The notes beneath the pieces are model-generated. The model saw nothing but the letters and a program-made list of their open reading frames with translations. It did not search any database and was not told where the DNA came from. From a virus, in IMG/VR virus record IMGVR_UViG_3300005095_000025, positions 1 to 38,243 of that record: DNA of 38,243 bases. The stretch is one strand, 5' to 3'. Both the position numbers and the translations under genes were made by a program. Position 1 is the first letter of the stretch; each line of letters begins with the position of its first letter. This document shows, in pieces, positions 31,504 through 38,243 of the stretch.

Positions 31504-31833
31504 ATGTTTTATATTCTTTTCAAAAAAGACAATAAATATTCACAATTAATGTTACAGGTAGGGAGTGAGGATAAGGGAAATGCAGATATATTTTTTGATG
31601 AATTGAAAAAGGAGCTATCCTCACTGTTTAAGGTAGAGTATAACATACACAACATTATAACTAAGTTGATAAGGAGTTTCCCAGATGTAACATTGACAGA
31701 GAATTTTGATTGTAGAGACGCTTTTGGTAATATGTACTTCTTTTTGGCTTATGCTATTTTTGTTGTTGAGGAATTTGATGGTAAGTTATTTTTACATGTT
31801 TTACAAAGTAGTGAAATAGTATTAAAAGATTGA
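31504..31833 (+). CDS. Hypothetical protein, 109 residues
   Basis: 109 residues, mixed alpha/beta with a hydrophobic segment about residues 78-90 (YFFLAYAIFVVEE) that may be buried rather than membrane-bound. GAGGAGGG precedes the ATG. The stop overlaps a GAGGTG that serves the next gene. No family recognised. Confidence 0.65.
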   Translation: MFYILFKKDNKYSQLMLQVGSEDKGNADIFFDELKKELSSLFKVEYNIHNIITKLIRSFPDVTLTENFDCRDAFGNMYFFLAYAIFVVEEFDGKLFLHVLQSSEIVLKD

Positions 31834-31841
31834 GGTGTAAA

Positions 31842-32042
31842 ATGGCATTGTTTTATAAAGTGGTTTATATAAATGAGTTATCTCTTGAAGAAGAGAAATT
31901 CATTAAGAAAAACGCAGAACCTGTGTTTTTTGGTGAAGGTGTAGGCTTGTATAGTATTGAAAATTTATTAAATTACTCTGAGTTACCTAAAAAATATTTA
32001 AAGAAACTTTTAGATAAGGATTGCACATATTTGGAGGTGTAA
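31842..32042 (+). CDS. Small paralogous early protein, member C
   Basis: 66 residues from the ATG after GAGGTGTAAA; an upstream TTG is rejected because it lacks its own ribosome binding site. LSLEEEKFIKKNAEP, then GLYSIENLLNYSELPKKYLKKLL and a terminal TYLEV are clearly related to member E (LSNDAIARIKANVE, LYSIKDLLYYAD, YEILEV). The final GAG GTG codons are the Shine-Dalgarno of the next gene. Confidence 0.78.
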   Translation: MALFYKVVYINELSLEEEKFIKKNAEPVFFGEGVGLYSIENLLNYSELPKKYLKKLLDKDCTYLEV

Positions 32043-32043
32043 A

Positions 32044-33516
32044 ATGACAATTAAAATCAATATCAAACCTGAAGCAATAATGAGTAAAGTGGATAGACTT
32101 TTTAACAACACACCAGAAGCGTTTCTGATTGAAATGTTTCAAAATTTCAGACGGGCAGGTGCATCACAAGTGTTAGTTAGCTTGTCTGACGAATACCTTA
32201 CGATGCAAGGCAACGGCGAAAAATTGAAGTCATTTGAGGACCTGTTCACTCTGGGGCAGTCTAACTGGGATAAAGATGTACAACATGAAGACCCAGCAGG
32301 TATGGGGTTCTTCTCTGTGGTAATGTTTCCCGAGGTAGAAGTACATCAGGATAACAAGTGTATCAAAGTAACAAAAGAGCAACTTCTCACTTATGGAGCT
32401 GAATTACAAGTATCTGAAAGTGAGATTGAGGATTTAACTTTTAAATTTAAAAATCTAGGTATTGTTACTGAAGAAGATATTAAGGAAGTTGCAGAAGAAT
32501 ATTATGGTATAGACATTTATTTAAATAAGGATTTAATTAAGAAATACTACATTGGTAAGCCTATCCATGAAACAGAGGAATATAAGGTTTATTATAGAGA
32601 TGCTATGTGGGGTACTGATATTTTAAATTATTTCGGTGTCAATATAGCAGTGTCTGAAAGTGAAAAATCTTTAGGTGTAATATTTACAGCTGTTGCAAAA
32701 GAAGGCTGCAAGTTAAAGCTTGTCTTGCCTGCAAGGAATGAAATTATACAAAATGAAGCCTACGAGAATTTAGTTAAGCAAATTGATATTGCAGTAGCTA
32801 AGTTTGCTGATATGTGTAAGTTACTTTTACCTTATAAAATTTATATGAGGTTGAAGGAGCTATACCCACCTCTTAAACTTACAGTTGATAACCCTGATGA
32901 GCCTGTATTTAGCAAGTTAGATGAGTATTTGTGTCCTAACTTTGAATATTTACTTTCTCAGCAGTTAGGTTACAGGTTTGTAAGTGAGGCTTATGAGCCT
33001 TATTACACAAATGTTTTGCAGATTAAAGATGTGAAAGCCAAAGGGGTCCCTCTAATAGAAATAGACCAAAACAAAACTTTTAGAGAATCAATTAAAATAA
33101 CTTGTGGTGATTTTGAATTAGGTGAAGTTGATTGGTTATTAGCTGATGAAGTGTATGCTGATGGTATGTGCACAGCATATCTTTGGAAGACGCTTGAATT
33201 TGACAGAACTGATATTGAGTTCTTTTTTGAGTATCTATTAGGAGATTTTGATTTTGATGTTTATGATTGGGAATGTTCTTATGATGAAGCAGTTGAATAT
33301 ATAAAACATAACATCAAGAAGCAGATTTTTGATGAGGTAGAGGCTAATATTGAGGCATATGATAATAGATTTAAGGAGTTTAGAGGTTATATCATCTCTG
33401 ATTATGATGGTGTGTATATTAAAGGTAGTTTTTTTCCTTTTGACAAGGACGCTGAGGAAATTCCGGATGAATTAACAAAAACTCTTTTGAGAATGTATAA
33501 AGGAGAGAGATTATGA
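32044..33516 (+). CDS. GHKL-type ATPase
   Basis: 490 residues. An Hsp90/MutL-like ATP-binding domain occupies the first 110: N-box E30-MFQ-N34 followed by RRAGA (36-40), a degenerate DxGxG region (MQGNG, 54-58) where the usual Asp is Gln, then LFTLGQS (67-73), and the lid motif DPAGMGFFSVV (83-93), equal to the GxxGxGF of this superfamily. A beta-rich middle with a LLADEVYADG stretch and an acidic C-terminus (FFEYLLGDFDFDVYDWECSYDE, in parts) follow. The catalytic Glu and Asn are present, the nucleotide-sensing Asp is lost, so it may bind ATP without normal turnover. No partner domain such as a kinase or nuclease is seen. Confidence 0.8.
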   Translation: MTIKINIKPEAIMSKVDRLFNNTPEAFLIEMFQNFRRAGASQVLVSLSDEYLTMQGNGEKLKSFEDLFTLGQSNWDKDVQHEDPAGMGFFSVVMFPEVEVHQDNKCIKVTKEQLLTYGAELQVSESEIEDLTFKFKNLGIVTEEDIKEVAEEYYGIDIYLNKDLIKKYYIGKPIHETEEYKVYYRDAMWGTDILNYFGVNIAVSESEKSLGVIFTAVAKEGCKLKLVLPARNEIIQNEAYENLVKQIDIAVAKFADMCKLLLPYKIYMRLKELYPPLKLTVDNPDEPVFSKLDEYLCPNFEYLLSQQLGYRFVSEAYEPYYTNVLQIKDVKAKGVPLIEIDQNKTFRESIKITCGDFELGEVDWLLADEVYADGMCTAYLWKTLEFDRTDIEFFFEYLLGDFDFDVYDWECSYDEAVEYIKHNIKKQIFDEVEANIEAYDNRFKEFRGYIISDYDGVYIKGSFFPFDKDAEEIPDELTKTLLRMYKGERL

Positions 33517-33851
33517 ATAAAGTGCATAAATATAAAACTTTAAAATCTCATAATGTTATTACTAGTGTACGTGATAGTTATTTTGGAGTAGTTTTTGATG
33601 GGGTTAAATTTGATTATCTCACATTTACAGATGTTAAATTTGAAAAGTGTGTTTTTAAAGATTGCAAATTTGAAGAGTGTACTTTTAAGAATTGCTCTTT
33701 TGATGGTTCAATATTTATTGATTGTAGGTTTAATAGGTGTTTGTCATATGCACCTACATCACCTAAAAGGTGTACAGGTGTAGAGATAAATGGTCACGAA
33801 GTTGACTTGGACGAGACAGATTTTATTTATCTTTTGGGGGTAATAAATTGA
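33513..33851 (+). CDS. Second pentapeptide-repeat protein, Cys/Phe type
   Basis: 112 residues. From about 28 to 76 a five-residue periodicity with central Phe and frequent Cys is clear: FDG VKFDY LTFTD VKFEK CVFKD CKFEE CTFKN CSFDG SIFID CRFNR C. This folds as a short right-handed beta helix. The C-terminal third is not repetitive. It overlaps the GHKL gene by four bases. Cysteines at the same position every five residues would stack in line in the helix. Distinct from the Asp/Leu-type protein at 21958. Confidence 0.82.
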   Translation: MNKVHKYKTLKSHNVITSVRDSYFGVVFDGVKFDYLTFTDVKFEKCVFKDCKFEECTFKNCSFDGSIFIDCRFNRCLSYAPTSPKRCTGVEINGHEVDLDETDFIYLLGVIN

Positions 33852-34045
33852 TTCTAAAAATTGAAACTACACCTAGGCTTAGTAGAGAAATGGTTAATAG
33901 GATTAAGGCAGAAGTTGAGCCCCATTATAAACCAAGTCTTTACCGCTTGATTAATATAAAGGATTTAACTGTTACTTTTAGTGATAAGCGTAGTGTATTG
34001 AGGATGATACGAAATGATATATGTTTTGTGGAGGTTTTAGGATGA
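33848..34045 (+). CDS. Small paralogous early protein, member D
   Basis: 65 residues with a TTG start that overlaps the previous stop (TTGA) behind GGGGGTAATAAA. LSREMVNRIKAEVEPHYKPSLYRLINIKDL matches members C and E (I.RIKA.VE, LY.I.DL), and it ends FVEVLG. The function is unknown. The same junction sequence recurs at 37974-37989. Confidence 0.78.
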   Translation: MILKIETTPRLSREMVNRIKAEVEPHYKPSLYRLINIKDLTVTFSDKRSVLRMIRNDICFVEVLG

Positions 34046-34293
34046 TAGTTTTTATTTTAAATGCCGGTGATGAGAATAGAAATATTACACCTGGAGCTTA
34101 TAACAGTTTTAGAATGAGGTTTGATTTTGTTCAACATATTGATATTGACACTGTGTCTAAGTATAATGATAATAAAGATTTATATTTTCTTTATGATGGA
34201 GTTTTGTTTAATATAGATGAGTTTTTAAACTTATTGTCTATATTACCTTATACACATTTTTATATCACAGGTATAGGGAGTACACTATGTTGA
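34042..34293 (+). CDS. Hypothetical protein, 83 residues
   Basis: 83 residues from the ATG that overlaps the previous stop (ATGA) and follows TGGAGG; a longer frame starting at 34021 is less likely. Beta-rich, with a final hydrophobic strand (THFYITGIGSTLC). No family recognised. Confidence 0.62.
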   Translation: MIVFILNAGDENRNITPGAYNSFRMRFDFVQHIDIDTVSKYNDNKDLYFLYDGVLFNIDEFLNLLSILPYTHFYITGIGSTLC

Positions 34294-34781
34294 AAAATGA
34301 ATTTGAATTTTTAAAAGATTTTCCTTGGCTCACTTTCTATGAAAAAAGTGAAATATTAAAAATTATAAATAAAGGTAAATTAAGATTAAAGCGTGAGCCA
34401 ATAGCTGTTTTTGATACTGAGACTAACTCATTCAAAAGCTTTGGAAATATCAAAAATAGTAAAAGGTATATAGAGATTTATTCTTGCACTTTAGAGTGCT
34501 TAATACCTTATCTCAAAACTGTTTATCCTGATGAGTGGGATATACTGGATGTAGTGTCTTTTAACACAATTTTAGGTAAAAAGGTATTTATGATTGAAGA
34601 TGACCACATGGTTGTAATTCAGCCTAATGAGGTCAGTATAGTTGCAAAAGGGAGGTATGATTTACCTTATGCTAAGATTAGAGACAAGTATTATTTTTTA
34701 TCTGAGTGTAGTAATGGTTTGAGTTTGTCACCTTATTGGTGTTTGTCAAAGTTGTTCAGGAGGTTTAGAAATGAATGTTAA
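34287..34781 (+). CDS. Hypothetical protein, 164 residues
   Basis: 164 residues, alpha/beta with a basic N-terminal third (KIINKGKLRLKREP) and a C-terminal RLFRRFRNEC-like basic end (LSKLFRRFRNEC). It overlaps the upstream gene by seven bases and the downstream gene by 11. No family recognised. Confidence 0.65.
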   Translation: MLKNEFEFLKDFPWLTFYEKSEILKIINKGKLRLKREPIAVFDTETNSFKSFGNIKNSKRYIEIYSCTLECLIPYLKTVYPDEWDILDVVSFNTILGKKVFMIEDDHMVVIQPNEVSIVAKGRYDLPYAKIRDKYYFLSECSNGLSLSPYWCLSKLFRRFRNEC

Positions 34782-35154
34782 AATTTTAAATAAATGTCAA
34801 GCAGAGTTATTAGGAAAACAAATCTTCATAGGCGAAGATGTGAAGAGGTTTAATCTTGCTGCATTCCAAGGTGAGGATTTTAAAAGACTTAACTACTCTT
34901 CAAATCTTCGTCTTGAAAGAGACGCATTGACCGACGGTAAGGTGAAAATCTTTGGTGTGACAAATAATAATTTATTTAAGTCACCCTTAGAGTTTATAAT
35001 ACCAAAGCATTTTGTATCTTTGTTAAACAAAATTGTAACAAAAAGGAAAAAAGTGTTGCTTTTTATTGACCACTCAGCTACAATAGGTATTGAAGTTGAA
35101 AATTTTCAAATTTTGCTACATCAATCGAAGATTGATGGAGGTAAAAATGAGTGA
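34771..35154 (+). CDS. Hypothetical protein, 127 residues
   Basis: 127 residues, basic, beta-rich with KRFNLAAFQGEDFKRLNYSS in the first third and a KKVLLFIDHSATIGIEVE strand pair near 95-111. No known family. CAGGAGG lies upstream of the ATG. The last eight bases overlap the next gene. Confidence 0.62.
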   Translation: MNVKILNKCQAELLGKQIFIGEDVKRFNLAAFQGEDFKRLNYSSNLRLERDALTDGKVKIFGVTNNNLFKSPLEFIIPKHFVSLLNKIVTKRKKVLLFIDHSATIGIEVENFQILLHQSKIDGGKNE

Positions 35155-35335
35155 TTTCAGACCTGACATTATTTACAGATTAAGGCATAGCCTTAGTCAG
35201 ATTAAGGGTGATGCCGGCACTGTGCTTGTAGGTGCCTGGAACAAGCAGACAATGAAGAAGTACCAAAAAGCATTTCCTGATTGGGAATTTAAAACAATTT
35301 TTAGGGGGTTATTGTATGTTGAGAGGAGGGCTTAA
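35147..35335 (+). CDS. Hypothetical protein, 62 residues
   Basis: 62 residues from the ATG behind GGAGG; a longer upstream frame overlaps the previous gene without a ribosome binding site. SQIKGDAGTVLVGAWNKQTMKKYQKAFPDWEFKTIF suggests a small alpha/beta fold. No family recognised. Confidence 0.62.
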   Translation: MSDFRPDIIYRLRHSLSQIKGDAGTVLVGAWNKQTMKKYQKAFPDWEFKTIFRGLLYVERRA

Positions 35336-35337
35336 AA

Positions 35338-35559
35338 ATGAAAATAATTAAAGGTCAACACGAGTTTATTTCTGATGATTTCGATGAGATTAAATTTGTG
35401 AGAGAATTTGCTGAATTTCAAGACGAGGAGGGAAGACCTAGATACATACAAATGCCAAATGTCACTGTATTTTTGTCTAATTCCGAAAGAGATGTAACAA
35501 TATATAATCCCGATATAATTATTGAGTATTATAAAGGGGAGATAAATAAATATTGGTAA
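35338..35559 (+). CDS. Hypothetical acidic protein, 73 residues
   Basis: 73 residues, acidic, with an N-terminal strand (MKIIKGQHEFI) and a helix. GAGAGGAGG is upstream. No family recognised. It precedes the pair of duplicated genes. Confidence 0.6.
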   Translation: MKIIKGQHEFISDDFDEIKFVREFAEFQDEEGRPRYIQMPNVTVFLSNSERDVTIYNPDIIIEYYKGEINKYW

Positions 35560-35568
35560 GGAGGAAAA

Positions 35569-36204
35569 ATGTTAAATAGACATGAATGTAAAGTAATGAA
35601 AGTATCACACGATGGAGAGTACTGGGAGGACAGAATTGTCACTGAGATTTTTGATGATGGCACCTGCTTAGCAGTAGACAAAGCTTGCTTTGGACCAGAT
35701 GAATTTGAAGAGTTCAAAGCAGATAAGTCATCATTCGACACTATACATTGGGATTTTTGTCGAGAAACATCTAAGCAACAAAAGGAAGGAAAAAGAATGT
35801 CAGACTATACCAACCTTAGCAAAAAAGTAGGAGGATACATGGAAATTTTAAAAGAACTTAACAAAACCAACAAAAAAATTAGAGACGAAGCTATCAAATC
35901 TATGGAAAAATGGGCGGAAGAAACAAAAACAGCAGAAGACATATATTCAAATAGTTCCATGCAAATAAGACGCTGGAACACAATCTGCAACCTCCATATG
36001 CAGGCAGGGTCATCTAAACTAATAGACCGCAACAGCAGAGAAGAATTGAGTATGATAAGTCTTAAGATAGCTGAAATTAGAGAGTTCATACTTAAGCATA
36101 AGGACAGAATGATAGCTGAAATTGAAAATACAGCTAAAAAGAACCTATCAGAAAGCAACGAAGCTCTTTTAAAAATAATCAAGGGGGTAAGAAATGTTAG
36201 ATAG
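35569..36204 (+). CDS. Two-module protein, first of a duplicated pair
   Basis: 211 residues. Module 1 (1-66) matches the start of the next gene's product: ML.R..CKVM..S.DG..W, (R)IV.EIF.D..CLAVD...F...E.EEF....SF.T.....CRE. Module 2 (77-211) is a charged, mostly helical domain starting MSDYTNLSKKVGGYMEIL and not found elsewhere here. An internal ATG at 35797, after AAGGAAGGA, could start module 2 alone as a 135-residue product. Module 2 is also richer in A and C than its surroundings, so it may have been acquired separately. Confidence 0.7.
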   Translation: MLNRHECKVMKVSHDGEYWEDRIVTEIFDDGTCLAVDKACFGPDEFEEFKADKSSFDTIHWDFCRETSKQQKEGKRMSDYTNLSKKVGGYMEILKELNKTNKKIRDEAIKSMEKWAEETKTAEDIYSNSSMQIRRWNTICNLHMQAGSSKLIDRNSREELSMISLKIAEIREFILKHKDRMIAEIENTAKKNLSESNEALLKIIKGVRNVR

Positions 36205-36613
36205 AAGTAAATGCAAGGTAATGGAAATTTCAAATGATGGTAAAAATTGGGACAATAAAAGAATTGTAATTGAAATTTTTAAAGACAATAGTTGTTTAGC
36301 TGTTGACGATATCTATTTTAGTGCTGAAGAAATTGAAGAATTTAGACAATGTAATGGTTCTTTTGGCACAACTAAATATCATCACTGTCGTGAAATCAAA
36401 GAACCCGAAAAGCGATTGATGACACAAAAAGAATATATAACTTGGGTGGTAACAACAGGCTATAAAAATTGGGTGCTTAGATATGAGAATTGCACTCACC
36501 TTTTTGCACCTTTACCTTGGTCTCAAATTTCTGACCTAAAATATTTAAGAAAAGCACCTATAGACGAAAAAGGCAATATAGGTGAATGGACTAAATTCGA
36601 GGTGGAAGAATGA
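36194..36613 (+). CDS. Second of the duplicated pair, with a different C-terminus
   Basis: 139 residues. The first 67 residues are homologous to module 1 of the upstream protein, including the CKVM, IEIF and CLAVD blocks and the CRE end. The C-terminal half (YITWVVTTGYKNWVLRYENC, then LPWSQISDLKYLRKAP) is unrelated to the other one. It ends KFEVEE, coded by sequence that includes the next ribosome binding site. It overlaps the upstream gene by 11 bases. Confidence 0.7.
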   Translation: MLDRSKCKVMEISNDGKNWDNKRIVIEIFKDNSCLAVDDIYFSAEEIEEFRQCNGSFGTTKYHHCREIKEPEKRLMTQKEYITWVVTTGYKNWVLRYENCTHLFAPLPWSQISDLKYLRKAPIDEKGNIGEWTKFEVEE

Positions 36614-37125
36614 AAAATTTTATTGAGAAAAAACATATGAAAGGTTTAGATTATATTCAAAAGTTTAGAAAGTATCTTGATTATTTGGAAGAGCATCTTC
36701 TCAATGTAATGAAAGCCTTTAATGAGCTTTCAGAAAAATGTAATAAAATGTGGTGGGTAAAAGATGATGTAGCTTGGCATACACTTAGGCAACAAGTGTG
36801 TTATCACGATATCTCTAAATTTTCTCCAGAAGAGTTTATAGAATACCAAAGAGCATTTTTCCCTGTTGATGAGAAAGAGAATTTAAAAAATGCTTGGGAA
36901 CACCATAAAAATAACAATACTCATCATCACGAAAGCCTTAAAGATGATTTAGATGTTGTCCATATGGTTATTGATTGGATAGCTATGGGTTACAAGTTTG
37001 GGGATACAGCTAAGGAGTATTATGAGAATAATAAAGACAGAATTAAATTAAATGATAGGCAAAAAAAGATAATGTATGAAATATTTAATAATATGTATGT
37101 TAAAAAATTCGAGGTGGAAGAATGA
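36610..37125 (+). CDS. DUF5662-like protein
   Basis: 171 residues. The plan matches DUF5662 as I know it: an N-terminal helix with HL..V, then CYHDISKFSPEEFIEYQ (64-80) with H66 and D67, AWEHHKNNNTHHHE (95-108) and a later DWIAMGYKFGDTAKEYYENN (122-141). H66, D67, H98, H99 and H105-H107 look like metal ligands of an HD-like fold. This is a family of unknown function, common in phages. It overlaps its neighbours by four bases on each side and ends in the same KFEVEE junction as the previous gene. Confidence 0.75.
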   Translation: MKNFIEKKHMKGLDYIQKFRKYLDYLEEHLLNVMKAFNELSEKCNKMWWVKDDVAWHTLRQQVCYHDISKFSPEEFIEYQRAFFPVDEKENLKNAWEHHKNNNTHHHESLKDDLDVVHMVIDWIAMGYKFGDTAKEYYENNKDRIKLNDRQKKIMYEIFNNMYVKKFEVEE

Positions 37126-37343
37126 GATTATATAAACATTTTGAGGTTGAACCTTTATCTAATGATGCTATTGCTCGTATCAAAGCTAATGTAGAGATTG
37201 CAGTAACTTTAAATGATTTTACTACTCAATTATACAGTATTAAAGACTTGCTTTATTACGCTGATAGCATGGAGTTAGATAAGACAGATATTGAAAAGTT
37301 GCAACATTCCCAAAGCCTTGGCTATGAGATTTTAGAGGTGTAA
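37122..37343 (+). CDS. Small paralogous early protein, member E
   Basis: 73 residues. HFEVEPLSNDAIARIKANVE, LYSIKDLLYYADSME and the terminal YEILEV match member C best, with further similarity to B and D. Its last codons (GAG GTG) and stop form GAGGTGTAAAATG with the next start. The function is unknown. Confidence 0.78.
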   Translation: MRLYKHFEVEPLSNDAIARIKANVEIAVTLNDFTTQLYSIKDLLYYADSMELDKTDIEKLQHSQSLGYEILEV

Positions 37344-37344
37344 A

Positions 37345-37989
37345 ATGATTTTAGAAGAATTTAACAAACAGGTAATGCCGAAATACAAAGTCTTAAAAGA
37401 CAAAACAGTTTCACCTAAATTTATAGAAACTGTTTTGTCAAAGAAGAAAAGACTGAAAGAGCATTTAGGTTTAAAAGATGATTATAGGATAAATCTCAGC
37501 TTAAACCAAATTACTTCCCTTATGTATATAAAAAATGAGATTGAGGAAGCACAGGATATTTTAAATTGTTCTTATCAGGAGGTGTTAAATAATAGATTAA
37601 GTAGTGGTATGAAAGTAAGCAAAGCTCTTGCAAAAGAGGGGCATGATTCATTAGCTCGTAACATCTACGAACTAATTGAATCAATAAACTGGCAATACAC
37701 AATTAGTTGTAACCCAACAGACTTTTTTACTGTCAATGATAAAGCAGTTTTTAAATCTTGCTTCTCGATTGGGCATACTTATCATAGGTCCGTTTCTTGC
37801 CTGTGTAATGATGATTACACCTTCTTGTTATATGCAACTAATAAAGAAGGTAAAGTCACAGGGAAGATGTGGTTTCATTGGTTCAATATGTTTTCTGCCT
37901 ATGCAGGTGTGAGAAAATATGGTTTTATACCTGATTGTATTATTGAGGGAGTGTTAACTTTTTGTGTGCCTGAGGGGGTGATAAATTGA
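37345..37989 (+). CDS. Phage protein with a SCFSIGHTYHRS region
   Basis: 214 residues. The helical N-terminal half holds several basic stretches. The C-terminal half has DFFTVNDK (126-133), KSCFSIG (137-143), the segment DDYTFLLYATN and a GKMWFHWF strand; this order resembles a phage family with SCHS...Y..D..T...Y...GR that I remember as hypothetical. It ends GVIN, with a stop that overlaps the next TTG start. The role is unknown. Confidence 0.6.
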   Translation: MILEEFNKQVMPKYKVLKDKTVSPKFIETVLSKKKRLKEHLGLKDDYRINLSLNQITSLMYIKNEIEEAQDILNCSYQEVLNNRLSSGMKVSKALAKEGHDSLARNIYELIESINWQYTISCNPTDFFTVNDKAVFKSCFSIGHTYHRSVSCLCNDDYTFLLYATNKEGKVTGKMWFHWFNMFSAYAGVRKYGFIPDCIIEGVLTFCVPEGVIN

Positions 37990-38243
37990 ATTTTCAAGAT
38001 TTAGATAAATATAAAGACTGTAAAATTGATTTTTTAGATAACAAAGAAATATACGACTGTGTGAATGAGATATTGAACACAATTGCAACTTCGGATAACG
38101 AGGGTACAACAACTCCTATTTGGGTTATTTTTGATTTTAAAATATCTTTACCCAAAGATAAGCAACAAAGTGTTGATTTTAAGTTTACTTGGGATATTAA
38201 AGCTCCTTTTTTTAGTAGGGAGTCAGCTGAAGAGTATTTGAAA
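37986..38243 (+). CDS. Partial hypothetical protein at the right edge
   Basis: 86 codons from a TTG start (TTGA overlap with the previous stop, behind GGGGGTGATAAA) run open to the window end. The visible part starts LNFQDLDKYKDCKID and contains an ordered strand region (PIWVIFDFKISLP). No family recognised. The junction equals that in front of member D. Confidence 0.6.
   Translation, partial: MNFQDLDKYKDCKIDFLDNKEIYDCVNEILNTIATSDNEGTTTPIWVIFDFKISLPKDKQQSVDFKFTWDIKAPFFSRESAEEYLK

Noticed and set aside
37651-37675. A fourth TCGTAAC-like inverted repeat
   Set aside because: TTAGCTCGTA and TACGAACTAA nearly pair, but the site is inside a coding gene, lacks the GTTACGA half and has a mismatch.

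Overview
This 38 kb window is a fragment of a tailed double-stranded DNA phage genome, probably a siphovirus of a low-G+C bacterium (roughly one third G+C by eye, AGGAGG-type ribosome binding sites, occasional TTG and GTG starts, all three stop codons used as stops). The host cannot be named from sequence alone. No integrase, lysis gene, DNA polymerase or tRNA is visible, so the lifestyle is open.

Left arm (1-18.9 kb, all minus strand, read right to left): a continuous virion module in canonical order. It holds a possible small terminase, a GpA-type large terminase, portal, a prohead protease fused to a scaffold with an internal scaffold start, a decoration-like protein, the HK97-type major capsid protein, four connector and tail-completion proteins, and an internally duplicated major tail tube protein. 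A tail assembly chaperone pair follows, joined by a -1 frameshift at A AAA AAG, then a 1557-residue tape measure protein and distal tail proteins that run off the left edge. GC-rich hairpins follow the capsid and tail tube genes.

Centre (18.9-21.96 kb): a divergent control region. It has a leftward promoter, a good rightward promoter with a hairpin-rich leader, a sigma-54-like site, one 212-residue gene, three tiny genes, and about 1.2 kb of non-coding DNA. That stretch carries many perfect inverted repeats, two of the three copies of a TCGTAAC palindrome (the third lies in the leader), and nine GGTAAC/GTTACC hexamers within 390 bp. It looks like an origin, a regulatory region or a source of structured RNA.

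Right arm (21.96-38.2 kb, all plus strand): about 36 tightly packed early-type genes, mostly small and of unknown function, with frequent ATGA or TTGA overlaps. Recognisable members are two pentapeptide-repeat proteins, a Csx20/CARF-like protein (candidate viral ring nuclease against type III CRISPR), a recombination-associated protein with an ETSAWGRALGNFGIGID motif, a GHKL-type ATPase, a DUF5662-like protein and several small cysteine-rich proteins. The arm has grown partly by duplication: five related 65-73-residue proteins, two other paralogous pairs, and repeated gene-junction sequences that combine stop codon, ribosome binding site and next start. The Csx20-like protein, the GHKL ATPase and the structured central region are the strongest leads for undescribed biology.
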